From Nonomuraea cypriaca (GTDB lineage: Bacteria > Actinomycetota > Actinomycetes > Streptosporangiales > Streptosporangiaceae), in NCBI RefSeq assembly GCF_015645445.1, contig NZ_JADOGI010000008.1, positions 30,785 to 94,784 on the forward strand: a stretch of 64,000 nt of DNA, read 5' to 3'. How positions within the stretch are numbered: position 1 is the first letter of the stretch; each line of letters opens with the position of its first letter. Under the pieces are notes generated by a model that made no database searches, had not been told where the DNA came from, and was given only the letters and a program-made list of their open reading frames with translations. A program made the position numbers and the translations under genes. Shown here piece by piece: positions 53,046 to 61,332 of the stretch.

Positions 53046-53962
53046 ACCACGACCTCGCCCTCGGCGAATTCGGGCCACACATCGGCCATTCCGTCAGGCA
53101 GGTCGTGGCGCGGCCGGTAGCCGAGCGCCCTGGCTCGGGAGATGTCCAGGACGACCGCCGGCATCTCGCCCTGCTTCGCGGGCACCTGCTCGACCGGGAT
53201 GGGCCTGCCGGTGACCTGACGGGCCGCCTCGATGAGGTCGTTGACGCTCACAGAACGGCCGGACCCGACCACCAGCGGCCCGGTGTGGCCGGTGCGCAGG
53301 GCGAGCAGCACGGCCTGGACGACGTCGCCGACATGCACGTAGTCGCGCAACTGGGTGCCGTCGCCGTACACCTGGACGCCGGTGCCTCCGGCGGCCGCCC
53401 GCATCAGCCGCGGCACGAGGCTGTCCTTGTGCCGCATGCCGGGGCCGTAGACGTTGGCGAAGCGCAGGGCGCAGGCTCGCATGCCGTATGAGGCGGCGTA
53501 CGCGTTGAGCAGCATCTCGCCCGCCGCCTTGGTCGCGCCGTACGGCGTGAGCGGCCGCGGCGCCAAATCCTCGTTGATCGGGGTCGTCCCCACGTCGCCG
53601 GTCACCGCGTTGGTGGAGGCCAGGACGAAGGAGGGCACCTCCTGCTCCCTGGACAGCTCCAGCAGGTCGGCGGTGGCCTCGACGTTGAGCCGGTGGGTCC
53701 CGGCCGGGTCGGTCACCGATCGCAGGACCGAGGTCACCGCGGCCAGGTGGACCACCGCGTCCAGACCGGACGAGACGGCCTTCCGCCGCACTTCCGGCTC
53801 GCACAGGTCACCGGTGACGCACTCGACCGCGTCGTCGGGGTATTCGACCAGATCCGCGACCACTACCTCGGCGCCGCCGGCCAGCAGGGCAGTCACGAGA
53901 CTCCTGCCGATGAATCCCGACCCTCCGGTGACGAGCACCCGGGCCCCGTCAAGCTCCCGCAT
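53042..53962 (-). CDS. NAD-dependent sugar epimerase/dehydratase
   Basis: A 306-residue extended SDR. It has VLVTGGSGFIGRSLVTALLA, HLAAVTSVLRSV, catalytic Ser/Thr in LASTNAVTGD, Y-x-x-x-K as PYGATKAAGE, and RFANVYGPGM, as in UDP-glucose 4-epimerase-like enzymes. It is the first gene of a two-gene minus-strand unit with the GT2. It probably supplies the sugar nucleotide for it. Confidence 0.93.
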   Translation of the reverse strand: MRELDGARVLVTGGSGFIGRSLVTALLAGGAEVVVADLVEYPDDAVECVTGDLCEPEVRRKAVSSGLDAVVHLAAVTSVLRSVTDPAGTHRLNVEATADLLELSREQEVPSFVLASTNAVTGDVGTTPINEDLAPRPLTPYGATKAAGEMLLNAYAASYGMRACALRFANVYGPGMRHKDSLVPRLMRAAAGGTGVQVYGDGTQLRDYVHVGDVVQAVLLALRTGHTGPLVVGSGRSVSVNDLIEAARQVTGRPIPVEQVPAKQGEMPAVVLDISRARALGYRPRHDLPDGMADVWPEFAEGEVVV

Positions 53963-54131
53963 GCGCGTTTCCTTTCACTTGGGTCACAACGACCCTATCG
54001 GGCTCCGCCGACCCGGATGTCCACATGCCGCCATGGGCGGCGTCCCTCCCCTGATCACGTAGGCTACCTTTCTCCGGCCAACGACCCGCGGCACGGATCG
54101 CGACGACGGCCCGAACGACGTTGGGGGAGCC

Positions 54132-55367
54132 GTGAGCTTTGCTGTGACGATGGGACCGCCGCTGGCTGTGGGTCTGGCGCTCGCGCTGCTCGCCGGGCGT
54201 CGTGGCTGGGCCCCGCCGCTGTGGGCGGCGCTCGCCGTCGGCGCGGCACTGCGCGTCTTCGTCATGCTGGTCGCCGCTCACGACCCCGCGCAACCGTACG
54301 ACTTCGACCAGGACTTCCCCCTCGCGGGCGATTCAGTCCTGCGTGGCGAGAATCCGGCCATGCACGTCCGTGAGGGCGGCTGGCACTTCCTGCCCCTGCT
54401 CGCCTACGTGCTGGCCGGCCAGATCGAGCTCGGCCAGCTGCTGGGCCTGTCGTGGAACGTCGCGGGCCGCATCGTGCCGGTCCTGGCCGACCTCGCGCTC
54501 ATCCCGCTGGTGGCCAGGCTCGCCGGCGGCGGGCACCAGAGGCTGCGCGCCTTCCAGTACGCGTGCGTTCCGCTGGGCGTGATGGTGAGCGCCGTCCACG
54601 GCCAGTTCCCGCCGATCACGCTGCTGTTCGGCGTGGCCGCGCTGGTGTGCGCCCGGTCCAACCGCGTCCACGCGGCGGGCCTGCTCATCGGCCTGTCGGT
54701 CGCCTGCACCAACTGGTCGGTGCTGCTCGTGCCCGGGGTCGTGCTGGCCGTGGCAGGGGCGCGCTCCCGGCTGACCGTGCTCGGCTGGACCGCGGGCGTT
54801 CCCGCGGCCGTCCTGCTGTCCAGCTCGGTGTTCCTGGACACCCCGCTCTGGCAGCTCCCCACCCTCGCGAAGACCATCATGTCCACCAGGCCAGTGGTGG
54901 GCGACTGGGGCTGGACGTCACTGGCGACGGGCGGCGGTCAGATCGTCTCCCCCACCCTGGGCAGAATCGGCATGCTGGTCCTCCTCGCCGGCCTGGTCGC
55001 GGCGGCATGGTGGTGGCGCGGGGCGGACCCGATCGACCTGACCGTCGTCCTGCTGCTCGTCTTCCTCGTCCTGACCCACCGCCTCGGCGCCCAGTACCTG
55101 CTGTGGCCGCTCCCCTACCTGATCGCCCGCCAGAACCGCTGGGCGTGGCCCGCGATCATCGCCGCCACCCTCTGGGCCGCGTTCGGTTACCTACGCCTGT
55201 ACGACGTCTTCGGTATGGGCTGGTGGGCGGGCCACATGTGGTGGGCGTGGTCCTCGTTCCTCGTCATCCCGCTCCTCCTCCTCGCGCTGCCCTGGCGGCG
55301 ACGGGCCACCGCCTCTCAGCCCGCCGGCGAGACCGTCACGAAGGACACCGTGCCGGCCGTCGAATGA
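54132..55367 (+). CDS. Polytopic GT-C-like (GT87-type) membrane glycosyltransferase candidate
   Basis: 411 residues with about ten membrane helices. After the first helices comes an acidic loop (YDFDQDFPLAGDSVL) comparable to the D-x-D-type loop of polyprenyl-phosphate-sugar-dependent GT-C enzymes. HGQFPPITLLFGVAAL and HRLGAQYLLWPLPYL also fit GT87 mannosyltransferases. GTG at 54132 follows GGGGGAG. Its place beside GT2, GtrA and epimerases supports a role in adding a sugar outside the membrane. The family call is by layout only. Confidence 0.75.
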   Translation: MSFAVTMGPPLAVGLALALLAGRRGWAPPLWAALAVGAALRVFVMLVAAHDPAQPYDFDQDFPLAGDSVLRGENPAMHVREGGWHFLPLLAYVLAGQIELGQLLGLSWNVAGRIVPVLADLALIPLVARLAGGGHQRLRAFQYACVPLGVMVSAVHGQFPPITLLFGVAALVCARSNRVHAAGLLIGLSVACTNWSVLLVPGVVLAVAGARSRLTVLGWTAGVPAAVLLSSSVFLDTPLWQLPTLAKTIMSTRPVVGDWGWTSLATGGGQIVSPTLGRIGMLVLLAGLVAAAWWWRGADPIDLTVVLLLVFLVLTHRLGAQYLLWPLPYLIARQNRWAWPAIIAATLWAAFGYLRLYDVFGMGWWAGHMWWAWSSFLVIPLLLLALPWRRRATASQPAGETVTKDTVPAVE

Positions 55368-55570
55368 GCGGCCTGGCCGATCATGCCCGGGACGCCGGCC
55401 GCGCGCCGAGCCGCCGATACTTCACATTCGGCCGATCTTCGGGCAAGCAGGTCAGACGGTCCATAGATCACGCTCGGCCTGTCGCGGGACGGTGTGGCCT
55501 GTTAAGGTGACCGCGGGTGCGCCGGGAAGTCGGGTCGGCAGTGTGCGTGTCGATCTTCTGGAGGCAGTAC

Positions 55571-56662
55571 ATGACGAGCCGCCCGTGGATGAGTCAGGCG
55601 GGCGTGGCTCGGTTGGCGCAGGTGCTGATGGCCACCTGGCCATTCCTCATGATGGGCGTCGTGTCCGGAGTGGATCTCCTGGCCGGGCCACAATATGGCT
55701 TCCTGTCTCTCCTCGCGCTCGGGCCTGCGTTCGCGAGCCTGGTGGGCCGGGTTCGCCGGACCATGTTCATCGGGGTCCTGGCCCTGATGCTCTCCCTGCT
55801 GCTGGCCATGTACGACAACCTGATCGGCACCAGGCAGAGCACGCTGAGCCTGATGTCGATCACCGGGGTGACGGCGGCCGGTGTCCTCGCGGCGATGGGC
55901 CGGCAGCGGAGGGAGCGGGAGTTGGCCAACGTCCGCTCCGTCGCCGAGGTGGCGCAGCGGGTTCTGCTGCGACCGGTCCCACGCCACGCGGGTCACCTGC
56001 GCGCGGCCGTCTCCTACACCTCTGCCAACGCGGACGCCCACATCGGCGGCGACCTGTATGAAATGGTCACCGGTCCTGGCGGGGTCAGAGTGATCGTGGG
56101 CGATGTGCAGGGCAAGGGACTGGAAGCGGTGGAGACCGCGGCGACGGTGCTCGGCGCCTTCCGCGAGGCCGCCCACGATGAGCCGGATCTGCTCCGGGTG
56201 AGCGAGAGGCTGGAGAAGTCGTTGAATCGACGCCTCTCCGGCGAGGAGTTCGTGACGGCCGTCCTGGCCGAGTCCACCGCCTGCGGGACGCTGACGCTGC
56301 TCAATTACGGTCACCCCGCGCCGCTGGTTCTCCGGGCCGACGGGACGATGGTGCTGGCTGAGCCGGACGTCCACGCACCACCCCTCGGCATGCCCGATCT
56401 CGGCGCTCAGGGACCACGCCCGCACCGGGTCACGTTCGGGCCGGGCGACCAGATGCTCCTCTACACCGATGGCGTGATCGAGGCACGGGACCGTTCCGGC
56501 CGTTTCTATCCGCTCGCCGAGCGCTCCTTCCTGCTGGCGGACGATGACCCCGAGGCCGCGCTGGAGAAGCTCAGGCTCGATCTGGTATCCCATGTCGACG
56601 GCCCCTTGCAGGACGACGTGGCGATGCTGCTACTGCGCTCCAGGGAGACGGGCGACCACTGA
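55571..56662 (+). CDS. Membrane-anchored PP2C (SpoIIE-type) phosphatase
   Basis: A 363-residue protein with four N-terminal membrane helices (VLMATWPFLMMGVVSG, YGFLSLLALGPAFASL, MFIGVLALMLSLLLAM and one more). A short linker leads to a PP2C domain with HIGGDLYEMV, VIVGDVQGKGLEAVETAA, LNYGHPAPLVL and LLYTDGVIEARD. This matches Streptomyces membrane SpoIIE phosphatases that regulate anti-anti-sigma proteins. ATG at 55571 follows GGAGG at 6 nt. Confidence 0.93.
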   Translation: MTSRPWMSQAGVARLAQVLMATWPFLMMGVVSGVDLLAGPQYGFLSLLALGPAFASLVGRVRRTMFIGVLALMLSLLLAMYDNLIGTRQSTLSLMSITGVTAAGVLAAMGRQRRERELANVRSVAEVAQRVLLRPVPRHAGHLRAAVSYTSANADAHIGGDLYEMVTGPGGVRVIVGDVQGKGLEAVETAATVLGAFREAAHDEPDLLRVSERLEKSLNRRLSGEEFVTAVLAESTACGTLTLLNYGHPAPLVLRADGTMVLAEPDVHAPPLGMPDLGAQGPRPHRVTFGPGDQMLLYTDGVIEARDRSGRFYPLAERSFLLADDDPEAALEKLRLDLVSHVDGPLQDDVAMLLLRSRETGDH

Positions 56663-56675
56663 CGGGCCTGCCCGG

Positions 56676-57053
56676 TCAACGCGGCGTCGGGCCGACCGGC
56701 TGAGGCAGAGTCGGCAGGGGACCGGTCGGCGCGGCGCGAGATCCCGCGGTGAGCAGTGTCGTGGCGAGGGCGGCCAGGGACACCAGTGTGAGGGTCACGG
56801 CGATGGCCCGCAGCGGGCGGCGTCGCCGGCGTTCGTAGCTCCGGCCTGGCGGGCCGCTCGGCCGGCGGCCGGCGATCCAGCAGGCGACGCCCATCGCCAG
56901 GATGGACACGCCCGCCATCGGGTGCGCCTTGACGACGGCGGCGCCCAGCGCGATCAACGACACCGTCGTACGCGTCCAGGCGAGCTCGGTTCGCTCCCTG
57001 GCCAGGCCGGGATCCCACTCGGGTTCGGGAAGAGGGCCGTCTCGGTGAGCCAT
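56676..57053 (-). CDS. DUF202 membrane protein
   Basis: 125 residues with the DUF202 signature (LARERTELAWTRTTVSLIAL) and three helices. A proline-rich tail follows. It is preceded by a second DUF202 gene whose TGA overlaps its ATG by 1 nt (TGATG). DUF202/YidH proteins are uncharacterised small membrane proteins. Confidence 0.85.
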   Translation of the reverse strand: MAHRDGPLPEPEWDPGLARERTELAWTRTTVSLIALGAAVVKAHPMAGVSILAMGVACWIAGRRPSGPPGRSYERRRRRPLRAIAVTLTLVSLAALATTLLTAGSRAAPTGPLPTLPQPVGPTPR

Positions 57054-57421
57054 CAGACGGGCAGGACCACGAACGCGGTGGCGGCGAGCGCGACCACCGT
57101 GACGACGATGACCAGGACGCGGGGCAGCGAGGAGCGCGGCAGGCGACGGCCGTGACGCATCGCGCGCTGGTTGCGACGCCATTCGAGGTACGCGCCCCCC
57201 GGCAGGAGCGCGCCCAGCACGATCAGCGGCAACGCCAGCATCCGCCGCCCGCCCGGCAGCCCGGCGAACGGGGGTAACACCTGCACGATCGCCAGCCCCG
57301 CGATGACCAGCGCGAGCGCGGTACGGCTCCACGCCAGAAAGGTTCGTTCGTTGGCGAAGGTGAACCGGACATCCGGCTCAGAGCCGCCGTCCTTCGCCTG
57401 CTCCTGCTGCACATTCCCCAT
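57053..57421 (-). CDS. DUF202 (YidH-like) membrane protein
   Basis: 122 residues. FTFANERTFLAWSRTALALV is the DUF202/YidH signature, followed by two more helices. ATG at 57421 has no clear ribosome site, so the transcript may be leaderless or start further up. Together with the downstream copy it is likely a heteromeric pair. Confidence 0.85.
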   Translation of the reverse strand: MGNVQQEQAKDGGSEPDVRFTFANERTFLAWSRTALALVIAGLAIVQVLPPFAGLPGGRRMLALPLIVLGALLPGGAYLEWRRNQRAMRHGRRLPRSSLPRVLVIVVTVVALAATAFVVLPV

Positions 57422-57565
57422 GTAATCAGACGATAACTGTCTGGAGTCGGCTGTCCAGGGGTCCGGCCGGATCGCGCGGGAATCGCAGCGAACGGCAAGG
57501 CGCTCCCACCCGCGCACAACCTTCTGCCCCTTCCGCCACTTGAACCACCACGCTTTCATTCGGCT

Positions 57566-57594
57566 ACTTAGAGTGACAATCGTTTACTCAAAGT
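57566..57594. promoter_or_regulatory. Inverted repeat upstream of the TauE/SafE gene
   Basis: ACTTAGAGT (57566-57574), eleven bases, ACTCAAAGT (57586-57594), one mismatch between arms. It lies in the 226-nt divergent space between the DUF202 pair and the TauE/SafE gene and is AT-rich compared with its surroundings. Candidate operator; the regulator is unknown. Confidence 0.45.
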
Positions 57595-57647
57595 AAGGAT
57601 CAGCTGATGCCAGAAAGCAGCCCGCTCGCCCACTCGGGGCGGTTCGC

Positions 57648-58571
57648 GTGATCATCGATTTCCCCCTCCTCGTCGGTTCCTTCCTCGTCGCCGTGATCGT
57701 CGGCCTGACCGGTATGGGCGGCGGCGCCCTGATGACGCCGATGATGATGCTCTTCTTCAACGTGCCGCCGCTGGCCGCCGTCTCCAGCGACCTGGTCGCC
57801 TCGGCGGTCATGAAGCCGGTCGGCGGCTACGTACACTTGCGCCACGGCACGGTCAACCTGCGGCTGGTGGCGTGGCTGTGCGCCGGGTCGGTGCCGGCCG
57901 CGTTCTGCGGGGTGTTCCTCGCCCGCGCCTTCGGCGAGGACGCCGCCGCCCAGCAGGCGGTGAAGTACGCGCTGGGGATCGCCCTGCTGCTGGCCGTGGG
58001 CGGACTCGTCGCCAAGGCGTGGCTCGCCACGAGGGGCCACTCACAGCCGGACGCCGACATCGCCGGCATCACCCTGCGCCCGGTTCCCACCCTGCTGGTG
58101 GGCATGCTCGGGGGCGCCACGGTCGGGATGTCCTCGGTCGGCGCCGGGTCACTGATCATCGTCGCGCTCCTCGTCCTCTACCCCACGCTCAAGGCCAACC
58201 AGCTCGTGGGCACCGACCTGGTGCAGGCCGTACCGCTGGTCACCGCCGCCGCCCTCGGCCACCTGCTGTACGGGGACTTCCAGCTCCACCTCACCACCTC
58301 GCTCATCCTCGGCTCGATCCCCGGCGTCTACCTCGGCGCCCGCGTCTCCTCCAGGGCGCCGAGCGGAGTCATCCGCGCCATCCTCGCGGTGGTGCTGCTC
58401 GCCTCGGCGCTGAAACTGCTGGAGGTGGGCAACCTGGCCACGGCCTGGATCCTGTGCGGCACGGTGACGGCGGGCGCGGCCTGCTGGCTGTCCATGAGGC
58501 GCGGCAAGACGCGCGCCGCACCCTCCGAATCCGCCGCACCCACTCCCGCCCCTGCCAACCACCCGGGCTGA
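57648..58571 (+). CDS. TauE/SafE-family sulfite/anion exporter
   Basis: A 307-residue protein with eight or nine helices and the two family repeats: VGLTGMGGGALMTPMMMLFF and, in the second half, GMSSVGAGSLIIVALLVL with GTDLVQAVPLVTAAALGH. These transporters export sulfite, sulfoacetate or other organosulfonates. GTG at 57648 follows GGGGCGG. A hairpin ends the unit at 58594-58617. Confidence 0.92.
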   Translation: MIIDFPLLVGSFLVAVIVGLTGMGGGALMTPMMMLFFNVPPLAAVSSDLVASAVMKPVGGYVHLRHGTVNLRLVAWLCAGSVPAAFCGVFLARAFGEDAAAQQAVKYALGIALLLAVGGLVAKAWLATRGHSQPDADIAGITLRPVPTLLVGMLGGATVGMSSVGAGSLIIVALLVLYPTLKANQLVGTDLVQAVPLVTAAALGHLLYGDFQLHLTTSLILGSIPGVYLGARVSSRAPSGVIRAILAVVLLASALKLLEVGNLATAWILCGTVTAGAACWLSMRRGKTRAAPSESAAPTPAPANHPG

Positions 58572-58593
58572 CCCCCAAGCGACGCACTCATCT

Positions 58594-58617
58594 CGGCGGC
58601 ACGCCCTCGTGCCGCCG
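58594..58617 (+). terminator. Terminator hairpin after the TauE/SafE gene
   Basis: CGGCGGCACG, loop CCCT, CGTGCCGCCG: perfect 10-bp stem, 23 nt after the stop, followed by ATTCACTT. Confidence 0.65.
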
Positions 58618-58824
58618 ATTCACTTCGGCGCGCCGGCCAGGCCTTGCCAGAGGGCCGCCCCGGGCTCAACTGGATCTCGGATCATCGCCTCCGAACCCGG
58701 GAACCTCTTGAAACGAGTCCTGCCCGCCCTCGTCCTGGCCATGGCGACGCCGACGGCTCCGTCCCCTGGGGGTGTCTTGACCCCGATCACCACGCAACTA
58801 CCGGCGCGTACCCCACAGTTCCAG

Positions 58825-59016
58825 TCAGTCGAACTCGCCATCCTTGACACCCTTGACGAACGCGTCCCACTCACCCGGGGTGAACGTCAAAACGGGCCCA
58901 TCGGGCTCCTTGGAGTCCCGTACGGCTTGACTGCCATCCGGGAGCGCCGCGACTTCGACGCAGTTGTCGCCGGACCCGGAATAGGAGCTCTTTCGCCAGG
59001 CAAGGGAAAGATCCAT
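58825..59016 (-). CDS. DUF397 protein
   Basis: 63 residues with the DUF397 pattern (AWRKSSYSGSGDNCVEVA, VRDSKEPDGPVLTFTPGEW). DUF397 proteins are small partners of WhiJ-type XRE regulators in actinomycete development. It follows the XRE gene by 9 nt. Confidence 0.93.
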   Translation of the reverse strand: MDLSLAWRKSSYSGSGDNCVEVAALPDGSQAVRDSKEPDGPVLTFTPGEWDAFVKGVKDGEFD

Positions 59017-59025
59017 GATCGTCTC

Positions 59026-59868
59026 CTAGCTTAGTCGATCGACCAAGTTGGCCAGGTATTCAACAGATGAGTCTGGACTGAGCGCCGATGACCGTATGAG
59101 GTCGAAGATCAGCCTATAACGTGTGAGCTCTTCTGGAGTTTCCAGATAGAGGTCACTCGTTGCCGTCTCGATATAGACGACGCTCGGATCACTTTGGTCT
59201 GGGAAATTCAAGATCGTGAATGGGCCGTCCATCGCGGCGTGGGCGCCGGCCGAGTCCGGAAGGACCTGCACGTAGATATTCGGCCTGGCGCTCATGTCCA
59301 CGATGTGCCGCAGTTGATTTCGCATCACCGATGGGCCACCCACAGGTTTGGTCAGCGCGGCTTCGTCGACGACCGCCCACAGGGTGGGTGGCGTCTCGCC
59401 CTGCAAGATGCCCTGCCTTGTCAGTCGCGCTTCTACGCGGCGGCGAATCTGGTCGCCGTCCAGGATCTGGCCGCCTTTGAGCATCGCCGTGGCGTAGTCC
59501 TCGGTCTGGAACAGTCCCGGCACGCGGAGATCCTCGTATGTGTTGATCAAGGAGGCTTCCGCTTCGAACCCTGCCAGGGAACCGCGCCAGATGTCCTGGT
59601 AGTGGGCCCACCATCCCTTCTCCCGCGATTGACGAGCCAGCGTCAGAACAGCCTCACGCTGCGCTTGATCCGTCACGGAGTACAGGTCCAGCAGCGCCCG
59701 GATGTTTCCCAGATCTGGCCTGGTCCACTTGTTGGCCTCCATCTTGTTGAGGCGACCACGTGACCACTCCAGTCGGCGTCCCGCCTCTTCGACGCTGAGT
59801 CCGGCTTGCTCGCGCAGGCGGATGAGTTCGGCGGAGAGACGGCGTCGACGGATTGTCGGGCTTGCCAT
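59026..59868 (-). CDS. XRE-family regulator, WhiJ/DUF5753 type
   Basis: A 280-residue protein. The N-terminal XRE helix-turn-helix is LREQAGLSVEEAGRRLEWSR. A DUF5753 C-terminal domain has EAEASLINTYEDLRVPGLFQ, TEDYATAML and VVYIETATSDLYLE. Its ATG follows AAGGAGGAA. In Streptomyces the whiJ locus pairs such a regulator with a DUF397 protein and an ATP-binding protein to hold back development; the same three genes are here. The perfect palindrome 36 nt upstream is a likely binding site. Confidence 0.93.
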   Translation of the reverse strand: MASPTIRRRRLSAELIRLREQAGLSVEEAGRRLEWSRGRLNKMEANKWTRPDLGNIRALLDLYSVTDQAQREAVLTLARQSREKGWWAHYQDIWRGSLAGFEAEASLINTYEDLRVPGLFQTEDYATAMLKGGQILDGDQIRRRVEARLTRQGILQGETPPTLWAVVDEAALTKPVGGPSVMRNQLRHIVDMSARPNIYVQVLPDSAGAHAAMDGPFTILNFPDQSDPSVVYIETATSDLYLETPEELTRYRLIFDLIRSSALSPDSSVEYLANLVDRLS

Positions 59869-59903
59869 AGTTCCTCCTTGGCGAGAAAAGGACAATTCCG
59901 CAT

Positions 59904-59932
59904 GTAGAAACTTTCGCCTTGAAAGTTTCTAC
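59904..59932. promoter_or_regulatory. Perfect 12-bp inverted repeat, XRE operator
   Basis: GTAGAAACTTTC (59904-59915), GCCTT, GAAAGTTTCTAC (59921-59932). AT-rich against its surroundings and 36 nt before the XRE start, in the divergent space shared with the ATP-binding gene. Most simply the autoregulatory site of the XRE protein. Confidence 0.8.
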
Positions 59933-60222
59933 GCAGCCAGTCGCTATGAGCATATTACTCATGACCCTTCGTGATGGAGGTCGCTTGTGGATGGCCAGGC
60001 GCTGCTCAGAGACAGCACGGCGGCAACCTGCGCGTGTGGGTGCGTCGTCCACGGGTTCAAGGTGACGCGGCGATTCACGCCGGACGCTTGAGCACGCCTT
60101 TGGGACGAAGGCAAGCGCTCGTCCCCATGACGACGAGCGGAGACAACCCCCGGGCGTCCTCGGGCGTGGTGACGCAACCACCCGCCCGAGGACTGGATCA
60201 GGAACTCGGAGCTCCCTGACCT
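59933..60222. other. Divergent control region before the ATP-binding gene
   Basis: No gene seen. It contains a small ATGAG-N7-CTCAT repeat (59946-59962) around an AT-rich promoter-like stretch, and an 11-bp inverted repeat GTCCTCGGGCG/CGCCCGAGGAC (60156-60193, 16-base spacer) ending 29 nt before the start, which could form a leader hairpin. Confidence 0.4.
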
Positions 60223-60660
60223 ATGAGGAACCTTAACCCCGCCACCCCGTGCCCCACACGAGACGACGACTCAGGGGAAGCGTGCTGGGATCTGCCCGCC
60301 GTCCCCGAGTCGGTGGGTACAGCACGCCGGCTCGTACGCGAGGCCCTCGCCGCGTGGGGCCTGTCCGCCCTGGCCGAGGACATGACCATGGTCGTCTCCG
60401 AGGTCGTGACTAACGCGGTCGTGCACGCGAAGTCATCGATGACCCTTTCACTGCATCGCCAAGGGGAGAGCGTTCGAGGCGAGGTCGCCGATCGCAGCAT
60501 GGCGTGGCCGACCCCGTTGCCGGCCGATCTGGAAGAGGAGCACGGTCGCGGGCTGACGATCGTCGCGGCGTACTCCGAGCGATGGGGCGTCGATCCCTCG
60601 CCGGACGGCAAGACCGTCTGGTTCGTCTGTCAGATGTCCGCGTCGCCCTGCACGACATAA
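60223..60660 (+). CDS. Anti-sigma-like ATP-binding protein (HATPase_c_2)
   Basis: A 145-residue GHKL ATPase domain with the N-box VVSEVVTNAVVHA, VADRSMAWP-type acidic strand and GRGLTIVAAYSERWG. This is the size of RsbW-like anti-sigma/serine kinase homologues found next to WhiJ-type regulators. It is divergent from the XRE-DUF397 pair and probably part of the same switch. Confidence 0.9.
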   Translation: MRNLNPATPCPTRDDDSGEACWDLPAVPESVGTARRLVREALAAWGLSALAEDMTMVVSEVVTNAVVHAKSSMTLSLHRQGESVRGEVADRSMAWPTPLPADLEEEHGRGLTIVAAYSERWGVDPSPDGKTVWFVCQMSASPCTT

Positions 60661-60786
60661 ACCAGCCCCACGTCCAGCCCTGGGTCCTCTGGGGCGAATT
60701 CGTACGTGAGCGCCGGAGCATGCGTTGACACGCCCGCCAATGGATCGGCGCTGGAGCCGATCGAACGATCTGCCTTGGAGTTCGGC

Positions 60787-61072
60787 ATGAAGATGGAGGA
60801 GTTCCACGGCCCGCATGTGGAACCCGCACAGGAGGGGCACGGCGCGATCAACTGGTCCGCCCCGATATCCAGATGTACCTCGATCAGGGTCCGCAGCCAC
60901 ACATGCGAGTGCGCGCCAACCGTCTACGAACTCTGCACGGCCGGAGGCCTCGCTCACATTCGCCGGACGGTGAAGTCGGCCCGGGGGCGATCGCGTCAGC
61001 GAGAGCCCGTGGGTCCGGGTCGCCGAAGCGAAACAGCTATGGGAAAGCCTCCTTGAAGGACGCACGTGGTAG
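60787..61072 (+). pseudogene. Frameshifted small gene associated with WhiJ-type loci
   Basis: The first frame reads PTVYELCTAGGLAHIRRTV, a conserved segment of small actinomycete proteins found beside XRE/DUF397 genes. The expected C-terminus appears in the next frame as SESPWVRVAEAKQLWESLLE and ends with TAG at 61070-61072. The shift lies in about 61 bp between 60966 and 61000, which includes a CCCGGGGG run. It is either a true frameshift or a sequencing indel; I know no function for the family. Confidence 0.6.
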
Positions 61073-61292
61073 CGCGGGCACCACAAGAGAGATCGCCGAC
61101 CCAGCAGGATGGATCACCGCGTCCAGCGGCTCAGGCGGTGACTGTACTGGGCGCCTGCATGGCAGGCAGCCGAAGCCGAGTCGACGCGGAGTTTCGAGAC
61201 GGCCGCAGCCGATGCTTCGACAGCATGGATGACCTTTTCGCCGAGAGCGACGCCATCCGGAAATCCGATCCCATACTGGGAAGCCGATGAAT

Positions 61293-61321
61293 TTACATCA
61301 CTGTCCGTGCTGGCGATGTAA
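61293..61321. promoter_or_regulatory. Inverted repeat before the Rpn-like gene
   Basis: TTACATC (61293-61299), 15 bases, GATGTAA (61315-61321), directly before the start codons of the Rpn-like gene. A bound protein here would block its expression. Low certainty. Confidence 0.35.
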
Positions 61322-61332
61322 CAATGTGCGTC

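Noticed and set aside
57575..57590. Possible Zur/Fur-type box near TGACAATCGTTTACT
   Set aside because: About five mismatches to the actinobacterial Zur box consensus; reported only as an unassigned inverted repeat.
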